Assembly: GCA_937138955.1 (NCBI GenBank)
Contig: CAKZPJ010000819.1
Span: forward strand, 1-15,378
Direction: 5' to 3'
DNA length: 15,378 nt
Origin: an uncultured Flammeovirgaceae bacterium
GTDB taxonomy: Bacteria > Bacteroidota > Bacteroidia > Cytophagales > Cyclobacteriaceae
Below the pieces are notes generated by a model, which saw nothing but the letters and a program-made list of their open reading frames with translations, was not told the DNA's origin and searched no databases. The position numbers and the translations under genes are program-made. Shown here one piece after another: positions 7,250 to 15,098 of this stretch (position 1 is its first letter; every line of letters begins with the position of its first letter).

Positions 7250-8625
7250 TACGCATTCTCCTGATCACGCACTAAAGACCAAACGGTAAGAAAGATGATC
7301 TTAATATCTAATACGAACAACCATCTTTCTACGTAGAGGCGATCTAAACGAACTCGGTTATTCATTTTATCAAAGGTAGCTGTCTCACCACGATACCCTT
7401 TAGCTTGAGCTAAGCCGGTAATGCCAGGTTTTACCGAATGACGGTGATTAAATTTGTGAATTTGCGAAGAATACTGCTCATTTAACTTAAGAGGGTGCGG
7501 ACGAGGACCAACCACTGACATATTTCCTGCCAACACATTGAAAAATTGAGGTATCTCATCCAGACTAGTCTTACGCAAAAAAGTGCCTATAGGAGTAACC
7601 CGCGGGTCACGCTTGGTTGCTTGCTTGGTATCCGAATCATCATTAACGTGCATCGTTCTAAATTTCCAACACAGAAAGTCCTCACTGTTCAAACCAGTCC
7701 GCTTTTGCCGGAAGAATACTGGACCTCTTGAAGTAAGTTTTATAGCTATTGCAATAATAGGAACGAGCCAAGTAAATATAAAAAAGATCACTAGAAGTGA
7801 GAATATTATATCAAATAACCGTTTTATAAATCGGTTCCACCAATTATCGAGCGGAATAGAGGTAACATTGATAACGGGGGTTAATCCATACCATTCTGGT
7901 CGAGATGTTTCTAGTAAACTATCGGGTAATAGGCTTTGAAAGTTTCCAATCAGCTTTACTTTTACCCTATGCTCGTGACCAAAATCCACCAAACGTTTAA
8001 GATAATCAGAAGCTACGCTGGATAAACAGCAGTAAAGTTCATCAATCTCATTTTGTAGAATATAACTCTCTAAGTTCTCCTCTACACAACTGCTATCGGT
8101 ACTATCAAATGCCTGATCAATATGATAACCATATTCAGGATGGGCTCGGAAATGACTGATTAATCGCTTAGATGAACGATCATTACCGATAATAACTACC
8201 TTCCTTAGATTATACCCTTTTGCGCGAAGTATACCCAGTGTGTATACGAATACTAATCTCCATACAGAAACTAGTACTAAAAATAATCCAAAAGTGAGTA
8301 ATAGCTGTACACGCGAATAGTAGTATGCTTTATTAAATACCCAAAAGGCGGTAATTAAAAGCAGATGAATAACCACAATTGCATACTGCCGCTTAAGCAC
8401 TTTACTTAACCGGGTGGTGCGGTCTATATTGTAAGGCTTGAAAACTAAAGTGAGTAGCAAAAGGAAACCATTAGTAGTTAGCCAAAGCCATACATAAGGT
8501 GGTATTCCCAAGCCTTCTAATGTGTTGAATTTTAGTAGATACGCAAGAACAAATGATGCATTGAGAATCAAGAAATCCCCAATGGAAAACATAAGTTTTA
8601 GGTATTTGGATCTACTATGTGGCAT
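7246..8625 (-). CDS. wcaJ: Undecaprenyl-phosphate hexose-1-phosphate transferase, WcaJ type
   Basis: A 459-residue inner-membrane enzyme that would start a polysaccharide repeat unit by moving a sugar-1-phosphate, probably glucose, from a UDP-sugar to undecaprenyl phosphate. Residues 10-131 hold four membrane helices; 140-235 form a Rossmann-like middle domain (KVVIIGNDRSSKRLI); 272-295 is the membrane hairpin anchoring the catalytic domain. The bacterial sugar transferase domain (about 265-455) shows GPVFFRQKRTG, KFRTM at 321-325, the catalytic Asp356-Glu357 in SLDEIPQ, VVGPRPHP, and KPGITGLAQAKGYRG. All family signatures are intact and the length is typical. It is transcribed in the same direction as wzi but is separated by 277 bp and likely has its own promoter. 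The exact sugar cannot be read from the sequence. Confidence 0.92.
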   Translation of the reverse strand: MPHSRSKYLKLMFSIGDFLILNASFVLAYLLKFNTLEGLGIPPYVWLWLTTNGFLLLLTLVFKPYNIDRTTRLSKVLKRQYAIVVIHLLLITAFWVFNKAYYYSRVQLLLTFGLFLVLVSVWRLVFVYTLGILRAKGYNLRKVVIIGNDRSSKRLISHFRAHPEYGYHIDQAFDSTDSSCVEENLESYILQNEIDELYCCLSSVASDYLKRLVDFGHEHRVKVKLIGNFQSLLPDSLLETSRPEWYGLTPVINVTSIPLDNWWNRFIKRLFDIIFSLLVIFFIFTWLVPIIAIAIKLTSRGPVFFRQKRTGLNSEDFLCWKFRTMHVNDDSDTKQATKRDPRVTPIGTFLRKTSLDEIPQFFNVLAGNMSVVGPRPHPLKLNEQYSSQIHKFNHRHSVKPGITGLAQAKGYRGETATFDKMNNRVRLDRLYVERWLFVLDIKIIFLTVWSLVRDQENAY

Positions 8626-8752
8626 GTTGGTTAAGGCGGTTGTTTAGTTCTAAGCTATACATTCAAAGTAATACTGTAGCAATTATTTTGCCCTTTTATT
8701 GCTTTATTAGCAAGAATGATGCGAGCCGTTGCACTTTGTGCAGAATCACATA

Positions 8753-8776
8753 CAAAGGTAGGTGTTTAGTTCAGTA
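8753..8776 (-). promoter_or_regulatory. Candidate promoter for the wcaJ-like gene
   Basis: On the minus strand TACCTTTG (8753-8760) matches the Bacteroidota -7 consensus TAnnTTTG exactly. About 16-20 nt upstream there is only a T-run in place of TTTG. Transcription would start near 8745 and give a leader of about 120 nt. Downstream of the box, TGCAC-TTT-GTGCA (8730-8742) is a perfect short inverted repeat near the start point that could be an operator. The rest of the 8626-8902 gap is AT-rich with no gene or terminator that I can see. Confidence 0.35.
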
Positions 8777-8902
8777 AAAAAATAGTATTGCGTTATTATT
8801 GTTACATATATTACGCGATATTAACGATAATTGCTGGTATTTCTTACTCTATCAATACTTACCTTATAGAGAAGTTTGCGTCACATAATTAATATTCGTC
8901 TA

Positions 8903-10423
8903 CTACTCTTTTGAGGTTGAGCTAGCAAATGGGTTCAAATCCCATCGAAGTTTCAAAAATAGCCCGAATGCCTGATATAGATTACCAAAGTCGAAAGCAA
9001 AAGCGGCAGTGCTGTGTAGTTGCCGGTTTGGCAAAAACGAATGCTCCAACTCTAACAATAGGTTAGCCTGGTGTTTTGGCTCAAAGAAAAAATAATTTTC
9101 GTGATCAAATGTTGGCTCGCGACTACCCCAACTGAAACGACCGTCATTCAATCCGGCGTACGTACCGGAATGTCGAGTATATGTAGTGAGAAATCTATAT
9201 TTTACTTTTTGATATTTCCCTGCTAAAGCTAGATGGTGGGTGAGAATCCGGGTACTGATGAATGCTTCCCCATAGTTGGTGACATTCACCCCTACTCGCT
9301 TGCCTCTTTGCTCAGTAAGAAAAAGAGGTGTTCCGATACTTCTCTGGCGAAATGTCCAGCCAGATTGGTATAAAAAATTATTATAGTAATCATCCCGTCC
9401 ACCGTACCGGTAGCCATAATTAAGACTCAAATCTTCTGAGTCATTACCCGGTAGTGGATCAGGGAGACCAGGACCGCCTTGGTGTTCAGTATACACAAAT
9501 TCATACAGAACTTCCTGTACAATTTCACCCCTTTTTTGTTGCCAGGATAAACCTGATATCTGATCATAGAAGTAGTAGCGGGTGAAACCCAGCTTATCTT
9601 CAAACGGATCATGATGGTAGAAGGAAAGCGTACTATTCGCTAAAGGCAATTCAAAACCGAAATCGAAGAAGCCAATATGACTACCCAAAGCATTCACAAA
9701 GTCGCCCCCTCCGGCTGCTGTGCTACTATTCCTTCCGGTAATGACGCGCCAATAACCGTCCAACCCCTTGTCTATATCTCGTCCAGGACGTGTACCAGCC
9801 CACTGTGCGAAGTGGACTACCCCTAGATACATTTTCATAGGAAAAGACTTGCCTTTTCCTTGTAGGTAAAAAGATTTTTCGTGCATCCAAGGATTGGCAA
9901 TGTATCGATCTTCTTCTAGCCAGCTGTGCCCCCAATGACCCTTAAATTCTAAATAGCCACTAGTAAATGGTATCGGAGTAAACTCTGGAACCGAAAGAAC
10001 AACTGAGGGCAGTGGACGAGCGTTGCGACTGATGCCCCACGAGCCTGTAGCCAACTCAGAAGGGACTTCCCCTACGATGCGCTCCATCCACCCAGCGCTA
10101 AGCTCAATAATTTTATATTTTGCCTTAGCGTACCCCTGATGAATACGACTTTTAGATAAATCAGAATTAGCCAGAAGATCAACTCCCCAAGAGAAATCCC
10201 AGTTCCCCTGCTTAAGATACGGGGAGTGCATACCCGCTAATAGGTAGCCATTCGCAGATTGGTCTTCCAATTTACCAAAGCGGTTGGCTACAATCCACTG
10301 GGGTAGATAATCCTGAGTAGAGATACCTATCGCAGTTTCTACACTTACCTTTATAGAATCTAGCCGTTGGCTGTTGGCTGAAAGTGACACAATAAGAAGT
10401 AGTGCAAATAATGTAGCTCGCAT
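8903..10423 (-). CDS. wzi: Capsule assembly Wzi family outer-membrane protein
   Basis: A 506-residue exported protein. The first 18 residues are a signal peptide with likely cleavage after SLSANS, leaving QRLDSIKV. The rest fits the Wzi family: a short N-terminal helical part, then many alternating amphipathic strands with aromatic girdles (GYLEFKGHWGHSWLEE, KMYLGVVHFAQWAGTRPG, FYHHDPFEDKLGFTRYYFYD, and a final strand AFGLFLKLRWDLNPF). Wzi forms a beta-barrel that holds capsule or exopolysaccharide at the cell surface in E. coli; Bacteroidota homologues sit in exopolysaccharide loci like this one. Length is slightly above the E. coli protein. It lies 16 bp after the TagA-like gene, so both are in one operon. 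The final residues ASSTSKE lack the usual aromatic C-terminal barrel signal, which is a mild oddity. Confidence 0.87.
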   Translation of the reverse strand: MRATLFALLLIVSLSANSQRLDSIKVSVETAIGISTQDYLPQWIVANRFGKLEDQSANGYLLAGMHSPYLKQGNWDFSWGVDLLANSDLSKSRIHQGYAKAKYKIIELSAGWMERIVGEVPSELATGSWGISRNARPLPSVVLSVPEFTPIPFTSGYLEFKGHWGHSWLEEDRYIANPWMHEKSFYLQGKGKSFPMKMYLGVVHFAQWAGTRPGRDIDKGLDGYWRVITGRNSSTAAGGGDFVNALGSHIGFFDFGFELPLANSTLSFYHHDPFEDKLGFTRYYFYDQISGLSWQQKRGEIVQEVLYEFVYTEHQGGPGLPDPLPGNDSEDLSLNYGYRYGGRDDYYNNFLYQSGWTFRQRSIGTPLFLTEQRGKRVGVNVTNYGEAFISTRILTHHLALAGKYQKVKYRFLTTYTRHSGTYAGLNDGRFSWGSREPTFDHENYFFFEPKHQANLLLELEHSFLPNRQLHSTAAFAFDFGNLYQAFGLFLKLRWDLNPFASSTSKE

Positions 10424-10439
10424 GAGTATGCTTATAAAC

Positions 10440-11207
10440 TTAGTTCAACCGCCAATGTCTGAATAATATAGCTTCTTTTAGAAAAAGGTAAATAAAGTAG
10501 CCATTAGTTAGTAAATACCTTTTCCACAGTCGTTCTGGTTCCATCAGTAAACGAAACAACCACTCTAATCCGGCGTTCTGCATCCAGGTGGGGGCCTGCC
10601 TGATAGTACCGGCATGAAAGCTAAAAGCAGCACCAACGGCCATCATCACTGCGTCCACACTACCCAAGCGGTTGGCTACCCAGATTTCTTGACGGGGACA
10701 GCCCCGGCCCACTAGAACGATGTGCGCACCCGATTTGTTGATTGCTTCTGAAGAGAGCGTATTCCCATCGGCTTCCTCCTCCCGGTATTGACCACAAACT
10801 GTAACCTTCGGATACTTCTCACGAATGAAGTCGGCAAATTTGCCGAGGGTTTCTTGCGTATTACCACCGTATAAGAAAACGCTAAGTCCCCTTTCATTTG
10901 CCTTTCTCAATACGTACAAAGTCAACGTTGGGCCGTATACCCGATCCTTCAGATCAGTTTGGTGGAAGTAATTCATGGCCCAGCGAATAGGCTGACCATC
11001 AGGAACAATCATTTGTGCCTGCTGGGTCGCTTCGCGCATAAGAAGATCCTGAACAGCAGTTACTAAGCCATGCACCGGAAGGGCAAATACACCGTAGCTG
11101 CTTCGCTGTTCCGCCTGCTCGATAATAGTATCACTAGCCGACTCATAGTCAACTACCGCGTAATCTACCGTGTTGAAAAGACGCACAGTGTTAAAACTAT
11201 TTGGCAC
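10440..11207 (-). CDS. WecG/TagA/CpsF-family glycosyltransferase
   Basis: A 255-residue glycosyltransferase of the GT26 family, which adds the second sugar (ManNAc or ManNAcA in studied members) to an undecaprenyl-diphosphate-linked sugar. Family marks are in order: PVHGLVTA at 44-51, the catalytic-Asp segment VPDGQPIRW with Asp70, FLYGGNTQETLGKF at 111-124, LVGRGCPRQEIW at 165-176, and the C-terminal GLEWLFRLLMEPERLWKRY at 213-231. The C-terminal tail, hydrophobic and Arg-rich, fits the membrane-docking appendage of TagA. The length is normal. The ATG at 11207 lies 17 bp after the end of the restored methyltransferase and the gene ends 16 bp before wzi, so all three appear to form one operon. 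It would act after the WcaJ-like enzyme. Its actual sugar donor is unknown. Confidence 0.9.
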   Translation of the reverse strand: MPNSFNTVRLFNTVDYAVVDYESASDTIIEQAEQRSSYGVFALPVHGLVTAVQDLLMREATQQAQMIVPDGQPIRWAMNYFHQTDLKDRVYGPTLTLYVLRKANERGLSVFLYGGNTQETLGKFADFIREKYPKVTVCGQYREEEADGNTLSSEAINKSGAHIVLVGRGCPRQEIWVANRLGSVDAVMMAVGAAFSFHAGTIRQAPTWMQNAGLEWLFRLLMEPERLWKRYLLTNGYFIYLFLKEAILFRHWRLN

Positions 11208-11224
11208 GTTAGGCTAGATTTCTT

Positions 11225-11882
11225 TTATCCGCCAAAGTTATGTGCAACAAGGGATTTTACCAACCCGGATACTTTTTCTTTATAGATTGTAGAATTCAGA
11301 AACAATGTACGCATTTCTTTCTCCGACAATAGCCTAATTTCATCTACAGCATCCTTTGCCTCATCAAAGCTCTTTTTTCTTTTAATGTGGCCTAAAGTAA
11401 AATTTTGTAAGAGCTTGATTCTAACACTCGTAGGTAAGTATTGAAACCCAGGAAATGAAAAAATGGGGTTCTATAGGAAAGAAATAGTTAGGCGTTTGAA
11501 CAAAGTGATACTTACCCACCCGCTGCATTTCAGATGCCATTGCTTGCTGCTTCTCGAAAGTATAGATGTGCTCAATCACAGAATTAGAGAAAACCACATC
11601 AAACTGATTACCCTCAAACTGATGAATATTCGTTCCATCACCGTTAATTACCGTGAAGCTATCCTCTATGCGTGAGGTCATTCTGGGATTAATAATTGTG
11701 TAGTTAATATCCTTATCAGTAAAGTCTGCCTTTTTCCAAAATTGGATTGATCCACCAACATCGAGAATGTTTAAAGGACGCGGAAGAGAAGAAACGAATG
11801 AAACGAACAATTTAATTCGATTTCTCCGTGCCTTATTTACAAAGGAATCTTTGTTACCGTAATCTGCTATTCTTTTTATCAT
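11225..11882 (-). pseudogene. SAM-dependent methyltransferase with a frameshift
   Basis: The readable N-terminal part runs from ATG 11882 to a TAG at 11421: a class I methyltransferase with the SAM motif ILDVGGSIQFW (39-49), VINGDGTNI (78-86), and NQFDVVFSNSVIEH (92-105), then QTPNYFFPIEPHF. There the frame leaves the family pattern. Dropping one T from the six-T run (11458-11463, read on the minus strand) continues it as SFPGFQYLPTSVRIKLLQNF, followed by GHIKRKKSFDEAKDAVDEIR and ending KSLVAHNFGG at a TAA at 11225-11227. That restores 218 residues, the usual length of these proteins, with their typical FPGFQ and IRLL pieces. So this is a one-base frameshift in a homopolymer: a true mutation, slippage or a sequencing error. 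A TTG at 11915 could add 11 residues but looks less likely. It heads the operon and would methylate a sugar or another precursor. Confidence 0.78.
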
Positions 11883-12335
11883 AAAAAAGGCATTTTGGTG
11901 TATTATTGTTTGCAAGCTTCTATGTTCGCTTTTGAGTAGGTTCTAATAATACTATAAGCAGATGTATGTTCAAACTTTATCTTATACGACGAACGGTTTA
12001 AATTTTGAAAGCTAATTTTTGCTCATTCTTCGTATTTTTACAGCGATGGTGCAGACTATTTCTTACAGAAGGTATACTTTAGCCTCCGAACGCTTCACTG
12101 AAGGGTTCTTGTATAATAAATGCTAAAAATGACATCCAAAGATAGATATACAATACTGATCCTTGGTTATTGATATGCTTTTACCTATGAAAGAGGTTCC
12201 CAAAAAAATTAATATTTTAGTAAAAAAATAGGTGTTATTTACCTATGATGTTGTTACCTTATTGAGCCGCCCTTTGTTACAATCTATCGTATAAGCAAGA
12301 CAGTAGTCTTGGACTGATATCAAACCAGCATTTGT
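11883..12335. promoter_or_regulatory. Long AT-rich spacer between divergent units with ACCTAT repeats
   Basis: No gene of credible length was found in these 453 bp. The spacer separates the minus-strand exopolysaccharide genes from the beta-helix gene. TTTACCTATGA occurs at 12180-12190 and 12238-12248. The second copy is half of a perfect inverted repeat, ATAGGT-7nt-ACCTAT (12228-12246); the first is in ACCT-7nt-AGGT (12183-12197). The equal 7-nt gaps suggest two sites for one dimeric regulator. No exact TAnnTTTG box was found for either direction, so the promoters are not placed. Confidence 0.4.
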
Positions 12336-13619
12336 ATGATTAATGTAAAAGATTTTGGTGCTCAAGGTAATGGAAGTACTGATGATCGGTCGGCTATTAC
12401 CCAAGCACTAGCTACTGCTCGTGAAAAAGGAGAAGAGACAGTCCTTTTCCCCGCGGGTGAATACCTTCTGAAAAAGCCTATCGTTTTAGGTGACGCGCAC
12501 CATCTGAATTTAATGGGTCAGAATGCTACGCTGCTGTGCCTAGGTGAGGAAGGTATAGAAGGAAGTATAGGCGCTGGCGGCGGACTACAGCTAATGGGTA
12601 ATCGCATTACTGTAGAAGCATTACATTTCAAAGGACATGTAGTAGAGAACTATAGCAGTGAATATGGCTACGGAAAGCTGTTAAGACTACGAGGCAATCA
12701 TAACACGGTTCAAGGCTGCCACTTCAGGGGAGGGAACGCTGGAGGTATTGAGATTTCGGGCGGCAACTACAATACTATTGATAGGAATATTTTTGATAAA
12801 TGTAATAACTATCCGCCCAAGCCTTATACTGGCGATTACGGATCTATCCATCTGGTAGGGCGCTGCCGTTACAACACTATTTCTAATAACAGAATTATTA
12901 ATTTTCAATTTTCCGGTATCAGCGGATATGGTACTGGAAATGCTGGAGATTTCAGTGATTTGTACATATACGACAACTACCTAGAGTCTGCCTCGGCTAA
13001 CCGTAAGCGGGATCATAGCATGGGAATTTATCTGCTCAATGGTGCTAATAAGTATATTGAAATTATAGGAAATACCATTAATAAAGCCGATGCAGAATGC
13101 ATTGTTATCTTCAGCAAGTCTTCCGCTCCTGCTGAGTACTGTAAAATACATAACAATGTACTTTTAAACGGTGCTTATCAAGGGTTATCGCTACGTAGTC
13201 AAAACGAAAGAGGCACTTTCCGGCACTGCTCTATCGAAGGAAACTTAATTACTAACTACGTTGAGACGGACAAGTACGATCACCAGATGTTTTTAGAGAG
13301 ATTTGAACAGGGGCGCATCCACAATAATACTCTGTACGGATTTTCGGCTAAGTACGGATATGGTATCTACTTCCATCTAAACCCTGCTCAGAACAAGGTA
13401 ACGAACAATAAAGTAAGTTATCAAAAGACTGGAATCGCCTTTTACGGTGCCGAGAGCGTGTTAGATAACAACGTAATTACCCACTGCCAGAAGGGTATCC
13501 GCTTTGCTTACTGCGCAGGGGCAGTAGTTATCAATAACCTAGTTACGGACTGTAACATGCCTGCTGAATACGTTACTGACAAAAGCCAACTAAAGCTCAC
13601 AGGAAATGTATTACAGTAG
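12336..13619 (+). CDS. Right-handed parallel beta-helix protein, pectate-lyase-3 type
   Basis: A 427-residue repeat protein. The start, INVKDFGAQGNGSTDDRSAI, is the N-terminal signature of the pectate-lyase-3/GH28-related group. From about residue 70 come coils of the PbH1 type, seen as recurring N-x-I/V-x-x-N steps: YNTIDRNIF, YNTISNNRI, LYIYDNYL, IEIIGNTI, CKIHNNVL, CSIEGNLI, GRIHNNTL, NKVTNNKV, SVLDNNVI, AVVINNLV. Such folds bind or cleave acidic or complex polysaccharides, or act as epimerases. No catalytic set could be pinned down. The ATG at 12336 has an in-frame stop at 12315-12317 just upstream, so no signal peptide can be added, which is odd for a polysaccharide-active protein of this group. 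It lies next to the exopolysaccharide genes and might act on that polymer in the cytoplasm or be exported by another route. Confidence 0.83.
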   Translation: MINVKDFGAQGNGSTDDRSAITQALATAREKGEETVLFPAGEYLLKKPIVLGDAHHLNLMGQNATLLCLGEEGIEGSIGAGGGLQLMGNRITVEALHFKGHVVENYSSEYGYGKLLRLRGNHNTVQGCHFRGGNAGGIEISGGNYNTIDRNIFDKCNNYPPKPYTGDYGSIHLVGRCRYNTISNNRIINFQFSGISGYGTGNAGDFSDLYIYDNYLESASANRKRDHSMGIYLLNGANKYIEIIGNTINKADAECIVIFSKSSAPAEYCKIHNNVLLNGAYQGLSLRSQNERGTFRHCSIEGNLITNYVETDKYDHQMFLERFEQGRIHNNTLYGFSAKYGYGIYFHLNPAQNKVTNNKVSYQKTGIAFYGAESVLDNNVITHCQKGIRFAYCAGAVVINNLVTDCNMPAEYVTDKSQLKLTGNVLQ

Positions 13620-13633
13620 CTTGGTAGCTATCA

Positions 13634-13660
13634 TTTCTCTAAAGTAATTTGCTATTTTTG
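13634..13660 (+). promoter_or_regulatory. Candidate promoter for the sugar-dehydrogenase-like gene
   Basis: TATTTTTG at 13653-13660 matches the Bacteroidota -7 consensus TAnnTTTG exactly. TTTC at 13634-13637 is a near match to the -33 TTTG, though the spacing is a little short. Transcription would start near 13667, giving a leader of roughly 28 nt before the ATG at 13695. Confidence 0.42.
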
Positions 13661-13694
13661 ACAGTATTTTTCTGAATTACCATATTTTCGGGTT

Positions 13695-15098
13695 ATGAGA
13701 ATCTATTACTTCCTGTATTCTATATTCACTATTAGCTTCAGCACTCTTCCGTCGTACGCCCAAGTCTACCTGGATTCTACGGTACTACAAACCGACATAG
13801 TCGCTGACAAATTAGATACTCCCTGGGAGATAATTTGGGGGCCAGACGATTGGCTGTGGGTTACCGAGCGGGAAGGTAGGGTCATTCGTATTCACCCGGA
13901 AACCGGGGAGACCAAGCAAATTCTTCAACTTACCAACGTGTACCGGTTTCAGGCAGCGGGGCTATTAGGTATGGCTTTGCACCCCAATTTTAGCGATACC
14001 GCTCAGGTGTTTATTGTGTATACTTATAATGACGGTGAAAAAGCCAAGGAGAAGATAGTGCGATATACCTATCAGAATGATGTATTAGTTAAGCCTTTAG
14101 TGCTCATTGATAATATACCTGCGGCTACCATCCGCAATGGTTCCCGCCTCATTACTACTCCTGATCGGAAAGTGATAATGACCACCGGGGATATTAATCA
14201 ACCAAAACTTGCTCAGAACATTAACTCACTGAACGGAAAAACGCTACGAGTAAATTTTGATGGTTCCGTTCCTGAAGACAATCCTATTCCAGGTAGCTAT
14301 ATTTGGTCTTGGGGGCACCGTAACCCGCAAGGGTTAGTTCTAGCTGATAATGGTATCTTGTATAGCTCCGAACACGCCGACAGTAGTGATGATGAGCTAA
14401 ATATTATAGAGAAAGGAAGAAACTACGGCTGGATAGATGTACAGGGCTACTGTGATACTCCAGAAGAAAAAGCCTACTGCAATAATTATCAAATTAAAGA
14501 AGCCATCAGTGCCTGGACCCCCAGTATTGCCCCCTGTGGTCTGGAATACTACAACCACGATGCTATACCCGAGTGGAAAAACGCACTTCTGTTAACTACA
14601 CTAAAGCACGATGACCTGCGGGTGCTGAAACTTACCGAAGACGGGCAGTCTATCGTATCCGAGAATATTTATTTCGATAATCGTTTTGGTAGGCTACGTG
14701 ACGTGTGTGTGGCACCCAATGGTGACTTGTACGTAGCCACCTCTAATCGGCACGATACCAAGGCGAATAGTGGTTTCCCCATTCCCTCCGACGATAAAAT
14801 TATTCGTATTTCCGTATCAACTGCCCCCCGGTATGCTTCTGAGAAGAATATTGTAAAAGTATTTCCCAACCCTTTTAATACGTTCACTACTATTCAGGTA
14901 GATGGCAAATACTCTAAGGGAAGCAAAAATTTACGATTTCAGATATACGACCGCTTAGGGCAGACCATACAAGAAGTAGTCTTACCATCGCAACAGGTAG
15001 CCCAAATTAGTAAGGATTCCCACCAGCCCGGAGTATATTTTTACCGGCTTTTAGATGGTAACCAAATAGTAGATTCAGGGCGATTCCTTATCAATTAG
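13695..15098 (+). CDS. PQQ-dependent sugar-dehydrogenase-like protein with T9SS sorting domain
   Basis: A 467-residue secreted protein. Residues 1-22 are a signal peptide, likely cut after PSYA. Residues about 28-375 are a six-bladed propeller of the soluble glucose/aldose dehydrogenase (GSDH) family: LDTPWEIIWGPDDWLWVTER, GLLGMALHPNF, MTTGD, SWGHRNPQGLV, DDELNIIEKGRNYGW, and a final blade with DVCVAPNGDLYVATSN. Residues 386-467 are a type A sorting domain (VKVFPNPFN, then FQIYDRLGQ, then PGVYFYRLLDG), so export through the type IX system to the surface is expected. In active relatives the PQQ-site general base is a His in HNGxRL; here the segment reads IRNGSRL, with Arg147. Sugar oxidation is therefore doubtful, although the propeller is otherwise complete. 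Its 3' end overlaps the next minus-strand gene by 8 bp. A perfect TAnnTTTG box lies upstream. Confidence 0.87.
   Translation: MRIYYFLYSIFTISFSTLPSYAQVYLDSTVLQTDIVADKLDTPWEIIWGPDDWLWVTEREGRVIRIHPETGETKQILQLTNVYRFQAAGLLGMALHPNFSDTAQVFIVYTYNDGEKAKEKIVRYTYQNDVLVKPLVLIDNIPAATIRNGSRLITTPDRKVIMTTGDINQPKLAQNINSLNGKTLRVNFDGSVPEDNPIPGSYIWSWGHRNPQGLVLADNGILYSSEHADSSDDELNIIEKGRNYGWIDVQGYCDTPEEKAYCNNYQIKEAISAWTPSIAPCGLEYYNHDAIPEWKNALLLTTLKHDDLRVLKLTEDGQSIVSENIYFDNRFGRLRDVCVAPNGDLYVATSNRHDTKANSGFPIPSDDKIIRISVSTAPRYASEKNIVKVFPNPFNTFTTIQVDGKYSKGSKNLRFQIYDRLGQTIQEVVLPSQQVAQISKDSHQPGVYFYRLLDGNQIVDSGRFLIN

Noticed and set aside
7583..7939. A 118-residue plus-strand frame
   Set aside because: It lies antisense inside the conserved catalytic domain of the WcaJ-like gene and has no recognisable domain.
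8929..8945. TRNA T-arm look-alike (ATGGG-TTCAAAT-CCCAT)
   Set aside because: The stem and 7-nt loop resemble a T arm, but no matching acceptor, D or anticodon arms are found at the right distances, and the stretch is the 3' coding end of the Wzi gene on the other strand.
13617..13630. Hairpin TAGCT-TGGT-AGCTA after the beta-helix gene as a terminator
   Set aside because: The stem is only 5 bp and includes the stop codon, and there is no T tract after it; termination there is not supported.
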